DNA of 64,000 nucleotides. Source: Centroberyx gerrardi (Eukaryota; Chordata; Actinopteri; Beryciformes; Berycidae). Positions within the stretch are counted from its first letter, which is position 1; every line of letters begins with the position of its first letter. Below are positions 55,191-64,000 of the stretch, piece after piece. The notes under the pieces are model-generated. The model searched no databases, was not told the origin of the DNA, and saw only the letters and a list, made by a program, of their open reading frames with translations. The stretch covers positions 3,700,043 through 3,764,042 of the forward strand of contig NC_136013.1 in NCBI RefSeq assembly GCF_048128805.1, written 5' to 3'. Made by a program: the position numbers and the translations under genes.

Positions 55191-55537
55191 AACACCAGAC
55201 CGGAAGTGCCCTCTTCTCTTGATAGCTTAGCTTCTCCCAGACTGGCAGCTACCAGTCCGACGTCACTAGTGAGCTGTGGCCTGACCGGTAGCTAGCTGTC
55301 ATCCGCGGAGAAGGGCAGGACATGGAGCTAGAAGTTCAGATGTACAGTTATATATGCGTTGTAGCTTGTTAGAAGCGTTAGTTACACGGACGTTGTTATT
55401 TTCTATGTAACCCGTTAGCCACCCGTCTAGCGGTCCGTCGGTTTCGACATCTTTACCAGAGAGTGGCTAGCTAACCGGCTAGCTAGCTAGTAACTGTTAA
55501 CTGTTAACGTTAGCGAGTTGTGACAGAAAGCCTCCGC
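55191..55537 (+). promoter_or_regulatory. letm1: letm1 promoter and leader (inferred)
   Basis: An ETS-type site CCGGAAGT lies at 55200-55207 and a GACGTCAC motif near 55259-55266. No TATA box is seen. The leader continues through GCTAGCTA-type short repeats to the ATG at 55538. Confidence 0.45.
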
Positions 55538-58500
55538 ATGGCGTTAATCCTGTTTACGAGGTCTCGCGCACCTTTAATGAAAACATCTAGGTCATTAAAG
55601 AGCGAATTCAGAAAAGGTAAAGGTAAGTTTTAATGTTGTTGTTTTGTTATTGTCCATCTTATTGTGTATTGTGTCCATGGGGAAGAAATACGGCTAACGA
55701 TTGGCTAGTAACATTAGCATCTAGAAGAATCAAGTATTTTCCTATAGGCAGGTGGTACTGGGTTTACAGGAAGATGGTGACTGAATAAAGATGATGATGC
55801 GGTGTGTTATGATGACCCGCTTGGGCATTATAACAGGAGATCATGTGTCAAACTGTCTCTGTCATCCGATTTTATAAGATACGAATCTATCTACTTGTTA
55901 ATGTGTTCGTGTTTGGGAATATGCTTTGCCTGAGTAGGGACTGTATTCATAAACGTGCACATCGCGAGAGCGGGTAGCAGTAGGCACCACACCTCGCCAA
56001 TACAGAATAAGGGGATACAACGTGATTTGGAGGCCAGGTTATTTGAGGACACGGTGGTTTCGATTCTCACTGGTAAGCGCAGTCTGGATGACACTGCAGC
56101 GCTCTGCTCGGTGCAGGCAGACAGGCTCTCTCCTCCTTTTCCCAAACCATACATCAGCAACACACGCTATGGAAGAACTGATTTGAACTGTATTTTGGCT
56201 ACATAATGTGCAGAATTTGTCAAGTTAACCCTAATCTTGACTAATAGATATAGGCTTCTCTGTTAGTGCCTTATTTTGTCTTGGTTATCTGTATTGTTGC
56301 TGTTTGGACAAGGTTGTAAGATGTGGATACAGAACATGTTGACTTTGTCCATTTCTTCCTATCCCTATGTTTAGAGGAATGCTCTCATTTTTTCCTCAAA
56401 CTGATCATTCCATTGCTTTATGGAGCTGCTGCAGACTGAGGGTATTAATGTTTTGTCTCCATGGCAACATAATCAAATGGCAGTATAATTATAACAGAGT
56501 AGTCTTCAGCTGAACATCAAACAGACTGAGTGACCTCTAGCACTATCGGCAGACTAACACAACAATTTCACTTTACAACAAGTGTGTAATCAGCATGCAT
56601 TTCAAATTAGCTGTTGTAAAACCGGCTTGGACATTGAGGTTATGTATCGTGTTACTTCGCTGTTGTTTAATCTATAGCTAATTGTCAGTGAGCTGCTTTG
56701 AGAACATGAGGGGAATGCAGCTGAGGAGATGATTTATAAGTCCGTAGTGGTGGTGTGTTCCCCGTGCATTGTGGCTGGGCATATAAATAGACGAGGGGGA
56801 GAGAGGGGATTTGTGTGTCTGCGGTAGACTACTGAGATCATGCTTCTTGGCTTTAGGCCCAGATAGTCAGACAAATTGCAGGGCATCCATGGGGAAAGGT
56901 CAGTACCTCTTATAAGTTCCACCTCAGCCAGACTGTTCCACTGGCACTGAGCACTGATAACTGGTCATGGCATCATTCCCCTTTGCTTTTACATGCCTAT
57001 AGTGTTGCAGATGCTAGCTGATATCCTGGTTAAGGTCATACTCATTATAAGCTCTTCAAATGCATCATCAAATCTTAATCATGAATATTCCTGAGCACAT
57101 GAATAGATTTCATATTCTGAATATTAACTTACACAGGCCGCAAAACCCAACAGTAAACAGGATAAGGTGTTTACGTTACACGCAGTAGCATCCAGGCTAA
57201 TATTGGTACCCATGCTATATATAAACATGTTACCCATGCTATCATGTTTGGGTTTCTCATATTCGGCATACAAGCTTATCCTGGTTTTTGTTTACAGGAT
57301 ATGGCCTTTCCACGTGTCAGTGTTAATCATAACACTTGAGTATCCAGAACAATATTGGAATGTAAATATAAGCATGTAAACACACTCAGCTTTCTAATAA
57401 TAAAAATTCAGAGAATACTAGTTTAGGTCGCTCTGATTCTATATGTCATTAAGTGAGTGCAAATTAAGCAGAAATTGTGACAGTAGAGCAAAGGGATGGC
57501 GGCCGCAGCTTAAAGTGGAAGGTCGCCGTTTTGAATCCCTGGACTGGCGGGGAAAACATGGTTGGGGAAAGTGAATGACATACACTCTCCATACCTCAGG
57601 TGCCCTTGAGCAAGGCATTTAACCCTACCTTCTTCAGTGGAGTTGCTCAGTGCAGTAGAAGGCTTTGGTTGTACTGGGCAGTCCTCAGTCAACCTACTCT
57701 GGATAAATAAATATTTTTTAAAAAATGACCTTTGGAACCACACTTTTGGTACCACAGCAATACAATGTCCAAGAGCTGCCTGATCAGCAGTCTTAAGTTG
57801 ACAGATGAACATTGACCATTGTGCAGTATTTTATCAAGTCTTGGCAGTGGATGCGTAGCTATGTTCAGGGCTGTCCTGTAAGGTCAGTCAGAAGTGGTAA
57901 AGATTAGCAGCACTATCTCACTCAGTGTCAATAAACCACAGTAGAAACAATATAGTTTCTGGGGTGATGACATGACGGAACACGTGTATGAGCCTGGGTG
58001 GAGGAGCGAAATCAGCGGAGTATAAGGGCGCATTCACACCAAGCAGATTTGGAGCGGGTTTTTTGTTTTTTTCAAACTCTGGGGCGTTTTCTCCTTTAGT
58101 TTGGTTCGTTTTGGCAGGTGAGAACAATATCCTCTTCAAAGCAAACTGTAGTGCGGTTCGTTAGGAGTGAGAATGTAATCGTACCAATTACAGGAAAGGA
58201 CAATGACAAAATGAACCAAGGGCAGACTGGTAGGATGCCAGTTTACCAAAATCCTGTCCAATAAAAGAGCTGCTTGTGAGTCAGTGTGACTTTTGTTTAC
58301 AAGCCCTGGTTTGCTTGCAAGTTGGCAGTGTGAGCCTAAACGAGCCAAATACAAAAATGCAACAAAGTAAACTTTTCCACAATGGCTCTGACCAAAGAAA
58401 ACAAACTGTAGGTGTGACCTCATCCTAAGTGTGTAAGTACAGATGAGTGTTGGTCTGATGGGTGCTGAGTATAGACAGCTGGTGGTTTTGGAACTTGAAG

Positions 58501-61500
58501 AATTTGCTGTTGAGTCTTCTGGCGTTGCTGCGCGCTTAATTCAACTAAACATCTGTGATGGGAGGTGTCCACTTGATAAACAAATGACATGCAACATCCA
58601 ACCTCCCTCCTCTTTTCCTCTAGCATCCAAGCCAGATTTCTACATAGGAACTCACCCAATTTGGTAACACAAGAGATGGTTACATCAGATCCTGTGTATT
58701 GTTAAATGTTCAGGTATTGGGAACTGTTTTGAAATGGCTGAGACCAAATGTAACAACTGTTGTGTCCTTATTCAACCTCTTTATGGGAGCACTTCAAAGA
58801 AATGTCACACATGGCTGCAGGCTACTGTTTGGCGACTTAGCCTACTGCTTCCACAGGTGGAGAAAACGTATCTGACAGGTGGGAAAAAGTCAAGTCAACA
58901 TCCAACAGTGGCCGAGCACAAGACAAGTCAGAATAGGCACAAGACCAAGACAGGTCCAAGACATCAGAGAAGCAGTCCAGACTACAGCAGTGTTTCCCAG
59001 CCCAGTCCTTAAATACCCTCTGTCCCACGACAGTTTTTGTTTCATCTTTACTCTTGCAAACCTGATCCAATTAAGGACTTAATGCTGAGTGTGTCAGCAG
59101 TAGAAACAGATCTACCTGAACAGGGCTCGCATGAAAATGTGTAGCCCTTAATTGGATCAGGTGTGCAGGAGTAGAGCTGGAGCCACAGAACTTGAATGGA
59201 TTGAATGGTCCTTCTACTGTTTGCCTTGGTAATTTGGCTAGTAGAGCATAAAATGGTGGTTATGGTATTTTAAGGGTTAATTGCTATGGTGACAACACAA
59301 GTCTGGACATAAAGGCCATAAAGTCTGTTACACCTGCTTGAGAACTGTGCAGATGAGTCTGTTAGCGTTTGTCGTCTAAGCTCAACTGAAAGCTACCGTT
59401 AAAGACAAGGTTAACATAGCATTAACAGAGACTGTACTTCTCTCTCTAGCTCTTCTAGTCAACATTAGCATGTTAGCAATCCATGGCAGCAAGGCAACAG
59501 AGAAGCTGTTTTGGTTCTTGCTGTAAAACCTCTCAGCTCAGTGACTTGGCCGTAGGTCGGTTTATACGGAAGCTAGCTCAACGGTACATATAAAAATGCC
59601 GCTCTGACGGTCCAGGAACGTTGATTTGAATGGGAATGACCGTTCTATCCATTCAAGTTCTGTGGCTGGAGCAAAAACTTGCAGGACAGGAGGGGCTTGA
59701 GAACAGGGTTGGGAAACACTGGTCTAGAGACTGGACTCAAGACTGAGACTGGACTGAGTACTACAGTCCCGAGCTAAAGGACACTGAGCTGCTACAACTC
59801 TGTGCTTTTCACTACAACTTCTGTCAGTCAGGCTGCTGCAGTGAAAACAAGACCTAGCAGACCGACCCTGTAACTTGGCACTAAACTGTCTGTGCTCACT
59901 TGCCACGTGATATTGATTGCTAAGCAGTTTAGTTGGAAGTCGGTTCAATCAAGGAACTTTGTATATGCCTGAATATCCCAACAAGCTCACTGATTGGCTG
60001 TTAAAACGAGATGCTGTTCGTTGCTATGGCTCTGTATTATTCGGTATAATGTGAGAGTTGTGTAGCTAACACTACCTAATACTAAATTAAATACTAAATA
60101 ATTTGTTAGCTAACCTCTGGTGGAGCATTTTCAAAATTAATCTCTACTAAGCTCCATAGAAAGTTAGATGTGGCAATATCACCCCAAGAAAAACCTCAGA
60201 TTTTTTTCATGATGTTGCATTTTTGCATGGAGGAAAATCAGTCACATCGTAACCATGGTAACAACACTGCAGTTGATTTATCTCCTGCTAATGCTACCGT
60301 TTTCCAAGAAGTTTAGATTTAAGCAGCTGGACTCTATAACCAAATGGACACTCTTGGCTTTAATAGTGAGTCGTATAGCCAGGCAGGCACTTTGGCTCCT
60401 TGTTCTGTGCTGTCTTTCAAGAGGGTTTTATCTTCAGGTTAGAAGGCTTAGCCCACGTTTGTTGTTCACTGAAATCATTTTGAGGACAAGACAGTTTCAC
60501 TGCCTCTTGTTTGAGGTTCTGTGGGTGAGCATACAGAGGACAGCGTTTCCTCTGTATTCTGCAGTGGTGCGGCTCCACAGCGAGGACATGACCACCACTG
60601 CTAGAGAAACTGTGAAATTGAATTTAACACTATAATTTAGCCAACTTACTCTGTGAAAACAAATGTGTGTAGGTTTTGTATTAATGTTTTTATTATGTCC
60701 TGCCAGCATGGTACATGCAACACATGATAGAAACTTCATCCTTACACCACAGGTTCACAGTTGATCTGGTTAGATTTTGGACATAAATGTGCATATTAAT
60801 GAGGAAAAATGATTTTCTCAAAACTACTGTAACTCTTTAATGTTTTAAGATACAGTGTTTATATTAATACTGTGTGTGGTATCTTAAGACAAGCATGTTG
60901 ACATACATATTTGCTAATTAATGCATCGACTAGCTTAATTAATGACCTCAATAGCATTACTGGTTATGTTTAATATATCATAGTGGTTATGGCGGGACAA
61001 CTGGCAGCTCAGGTGCGTTTTTTAGCTCTGCAACAAATACTAGAACCAAAACATAACTTGGACCAAAACAGGTACGGATGTGGAAGCAAAACTGCTAGTA
61101 ACCCACAAGCGCAAGTAAAAGCACAGGGGGAAACACTGTAGAGGTTTGGGTACTTTTACAGCCCAGGCGAGTGGCAGCGGTTTAGGTAATGGGCTGTATT
61201 TCCAGAACTTTCTTTCTGTGTCGTGTGTAACCCCCAGCCACAGTCACAAAGGTGACACCGTTCCAGTAAACTCTGTGTCCTCCTGCCTAGCAGCTCCGGC
61301 CTGTCACGCTCCACCCGGCTCCGCTGGCTTCACTCCAGCCGGCCATGTGACAGCCAGAGGAGAGGCGTGTCTGGGCCATCTGCTCAGAGCTGATTGGCTG
61401 GCAGTGTTTCATCGCCCCGCCCCCTCTCTCTGCATGCACGTCACTCTGACAGCTGCCTCCGGGGTTTGGGAGTCCCTCTGTGGGCCTCTCTATGGGTGTG

Positions 61501-62118
61501 AACATCCTGGCCCCAAGACAGATCCATGTATGGATAATAATAGAATTGATTTAAGAATAATTAAGTTTATTTGTCTCGCAAAGCTCTTTACAGACAACAA
61601 AAACAACAAAGGCCGGTGCGATAAACAGTCAAAAATAGAGTTAAAGAAAAACAAAACAGGCAAATATAACCAGAATAGAATGGTTAAAAACAAATTTATA
61701 GAATGGCCTGTCTGTAAAGTGTTTTTCTTTTATACCTTTTGACTGACTGAATTCATGCTATTTTGATTTAGGCTTGTACCAAAACTTCAAGATTGGTGTG
61801 GCACCATGGGATATAGGCATAGGGTTTAAAAAAGCCTCAGAAACGGAGGGAAAGGCCAAATCATTGTGCCTGCCCATGACTTCAGCAGACATTTCCTTGC
61901 CTACCTAGACCGTCATGGAACATGACATGTGACTTTACCTAATCATGTTATTGCATAATCCATTAAAGGCATTCTACCTTGTTGCTAATGTCATTGCTGG
62001 CTAAGTAAATTCAGAAATTAAGTTGCACGAACATATCAGTGCAGGCAGTGCTTTCAGAAGTCTGTTTAGGTTATGTGTGGTCTTGGTTTTTTGCTGAGCC
62101 ACAGAAGTTTGAATAAAT

Positions 62119-62167
<49 letters not shown>

Positions 62168-63268
62168 TGTCTAATGGCTCGTTATCAGTCCACAGCTGCT
62201 CATGTTGTTTGCCTTCCTTTCAGGGAAACTACAAGATGGTGCCTGTTTCAACTGCACAGCGCTCAGACTCTCCAGTCAAAAGTAAGCCAATTAAATGGAG
62301 GGATTGCAAGATTTCAGGTCCTGAAAAAAGTCTGAAAATGTCTTGTATAATAGATAGTAAATTGGTCTTGCATTTCATTCTAATTAAAAACATCTTGAAA
62401 AGTTTTACATTTAAATTAATGGAACTTGCAGACACCATGTACTGTTCTAATGTATCTAAAAGCAAAGATTATAGATTTTTCTTGGTACACTTTGCAGTAT
62501 TGCGGTTCCAAAACGATATATATCCATTTTGCAAAAAAATATCATTACCTGAAGTTCATTAATCAATATCCTGGCTGTCAAAATGTTATCATTTTGTCAA
62601 TCAAGAACTTAAATTCCTTCCATGACTTATTTTAATTTTTGAGCCATCACTCAGTTTCTAAGAGTAGGTGTCACTTTTTTCACATGGATCTTGGAGCAAA
62701 ATAATTTCCTTTGATTTCCAGCACTGAGCCTGAACTTATCTGTCTTTAAGCTCTTTGTCCCGTTGTCTCCTTTAGACTCGATGCGCTCCGACTCGGCAGC
62801 TTGGCCCAGGTCTCTTCATTCGGCCCTTACATCCACTTGTCAGATGGTTACGCGGGCCCCTGCCAGAGCGTGGACGCACTGCGGCCGTACTGCGCTTTTG
62901 TGGTGGGGGCCTCCCCTTCACCGTACCCTGCAATCACAACGGGGGCCCAGTGGACAATAGCGCGGCCGCAGGACATCGCCGGTGTCCGGTGGATACACAC
63001 CACGAGGCGGAGATGGGACGACTCCAAGGTGGAGAAGTCGCTGCGTTCGCTAAAGGACAAGAACAAGAAGCTGGAGGAAGGTGGGCCGGTGTACAGCCCG
63101 ACGCTCGACGCCGAACCCGTCAGGAGGACGCTCAGACAGCGGGTGGTAGACGAGATCAAACACTACTACCACGGCTTCAGGCTGCTGTGGATTGACACCA
63201 CTATTGCCGGGCGAATGCTGTGGAGGGTGCTGAACGGAAACCCGCTGTCCCGCCGCGAGAGGAGACAG
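55538..63268 (+). CDS. letm1: LETM1, mitochondrial inner-membrane ion-exchange protein (5' part only)
   Basis: LETM1 acts in mitochondrial K+/H+ and Ca2+/H+ exchange at the inner membrane. Three coding exons are present: 55538-55622, 62224-62281 and 62776-63268, giving 636 nt (212 codons) in continuous phase. The N-terminus [20 protein letters not shown] is basic and acid-poor, like a mitochondrial presequence. Exon 3 carries the diagnostic [40 protein letters not shown] and RRERRQ just before the donor at 63269, where human LETM1 continues with its transmembrane segment. The 58-nt exon 2 is required to keep phase and reads [18 protein letters not shown]. The transmembrane, ribosome-binding-like and EF-hand parts lie beyond the window. 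The head-to-head pairing with nsd2 supports orthology. Confidence 0.92.
57490..57725 (+). mobile_element. tRNA-derived SINE in letm1 intron 1
   Basis: The head has a tRNA-like B box (AAGGTCGCCGTTTTGAATCC). The body CCCTTGAGCAAGGCATTTAA and AGTGGAGTTGCTCAGTGCAG is the classic fish SINE core. The tail is TCTGGATAAATAAAT. Confidence 0.78.
58023..58428. mobile_element. MITE with AAGGGCGCATTCACACC-type ends in letm1 intron 1
   Basis: The left end (AAGGGCGCATTCACACC) and right end (reverse complement of TTAGGATGAGGTCACACC) are related inverted repeats; the interior carries TTTGGTTCG and CGGTTCG motifs. The boundaries are approximate. Confidence 0.55.
58988..59721. mobile_element. hAT-Charlie-like non-autonomous element (734 bp) in letm1 intron 1
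   Basis: The termini CAGTGTTTCCCAGCCC and the reverse complement of CAGTGTTTCCCAACCC are typical of hAT elements. The flanking 8-mers GACTACAG and GTCTAGAG match at 6 of 8 positions, as expected for an old insertion. An internal inverted repeat, CCTGATCCAATTAAG / CTTAATTGGATCAGG, is present. Confidence 0.8.
62127..62166. repeat. (GT)n tract upstream of letm1 exon 2
   Basis: Twenty GT units end 57 bases before the 58-nt exon 2. A normal pyrimidine-rich tract (GTTTGCCTTCCTTTCAG) lies between. Confidence 0.95.
62500..62700. repeat. Dispersed repeat family, copy in letm1 intron 2
   Basis: ATATATATCCATTTTGCAAA, CCTGAAGTTCATTAATCAAT and GGTGTCACTTTTTTCACATG match 35080-35260 and 36700-37345 with divergence. 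Confidence 0.65.
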
Positions 63269-64000
63269 GTGAGGCCTGCGGGGGGAAAGGAAAGGAACAA
63301 AAGAAAAGGAAATAGTGGAGTAGTCTTCTCTGGGGGCCAACATTTCCAAGTCATTTTTCTTGCAGACCCAAATCTGTTTCGTGGATAGTGTCAAATTTAC
63401 CCTTGCTTTAGAATGCCCTTTTTAGCTTAAGTTATCCAGGGACTTTGTTAAGCAACATTCTCGTCACCAGGCTTCACATTCACAATCCCACACATTCACA
63501 CCTGGGAGCGGTCCAGTACAACCACTGGACAGGTTACAGTGTTGTTCAGCTAACATTTCATTGCAGTGGTTTGTTTAGACTTTGGCAGCGTAATGTAGTT
63601 ACTAAATTGTGACACAAATTTCACAAGAATAATGTTTTACATTTCAGGCTTTTAGCTGGTGCTCTTATCCAGAGTAACTTACAATGTGTACAACCGTAGA
63701 ATAAACTTAACATTGGTACATAACAAAAGGTAATAAAAAGGACACGAAAAATGATTACATGTGGGTCGACCTTAATACAATTAGTGAGTGATTTAACCTA
63801 GTTAGCTCTGCTATGTAATGTTGTTCCTGTACTAATTACATTATTGCAACACAGATCAAGAGGGATTGCTCAACTACCTTTTTTAACCTTGTAATTCTAG
63901 ATACTGGAAATTACATAGAGCTGAGGTGAATTACTTCGATCAGTTTACCATTGTGCGGCAAGAAGATTGGTAGCAGTTTCACCTCTGTGTCTGGTATTTA
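63269..64000 (+). other. letm1: Start of letm1 intron 3
   Basis: The donor GTGAGG opens an intron that runs past the window end. TTCAGGCTTTTAGCTGGTGCTC (in part) and TTATCCAGAGTAACTTAC near 63645-63690 look like the reverse of a common fish LINE/SINE tail. No further exon is seen. Confidence 0.65.

Noticed and set aside
57490-57725. A tRNA gene
   Set aside because: Only the B box is recognisable, the cloverleaf does not close, and the downstream text is SINE body.

Overview
The window looks like chromosomal DNA from a ray-finned (teleost) fish. The genes are split into many small exons with GT-AG introns, and the coding sequence matches four vertebrate gene families. The introns are full of (GT)n, (CT)n and other simple repeats, short non-autonomous DNA transposons with target-site duplications, and a DeuSINE with a 5S-rRNA-like head. 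I cannot name the species.

Layout. (1) 1-8,000: asmt, plus strand, complete in 8 coding exons (348 aa); it encodes the last enzyme of melatonin synthesis. (2) 8,000-10,200: intergenic sequence with no gene I can see. (3) 10,200-26,945: jade1, plus strand, 10 coding exons (937 aa), the PHD-finger scaffold of the HBO1/KAT7 histone acetyltransferase complex, with evidence for a short intron-retention isoform. (4) 26,945-28,265: intergenic sequence with a SINE split by a TIR transposon. (5) 52,500-28,265: nsd2, minus strand, 22 coding exons (1,407 aa), a histone H3K36 methyltransferase. Its 3' end faces that of jade1. (6) 52,500-55,200: intergenic region between divergent promoters. (7) 55,200 to the window end: letm1, plus strand, only the first three coding exons (212 codons); the rest lies beyond 64,000.

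The letm1/nsd2 head-to-head pair is the same arrangement as in the human 4p16.3 Wolf-Hirschhorn region, so this is conserved synteny. jade1 and nsd2 both encode chromatin regulators, but I see no sign that they share a promoter. asmt and letm1 are functionally unrelated to them.

All exon boundaries were worked out by hand from splice consensus, reading-phase continuity and recalled similarity to human ASMT, JADE1, NSD2 and LETM1. Phases close exactly in all four genes. The most unusual structures are a ~1.4 kb CT/GTTGAATCCT array that forms the whole 3' splice region of the last jade1 intron with no AG dinucleotide inside it, a near-perfect 69-bp-arm palindrome in another jade1 intron, simple repeats abutting many splice sites, and an nsd2 gene with no recognisable HMG box.
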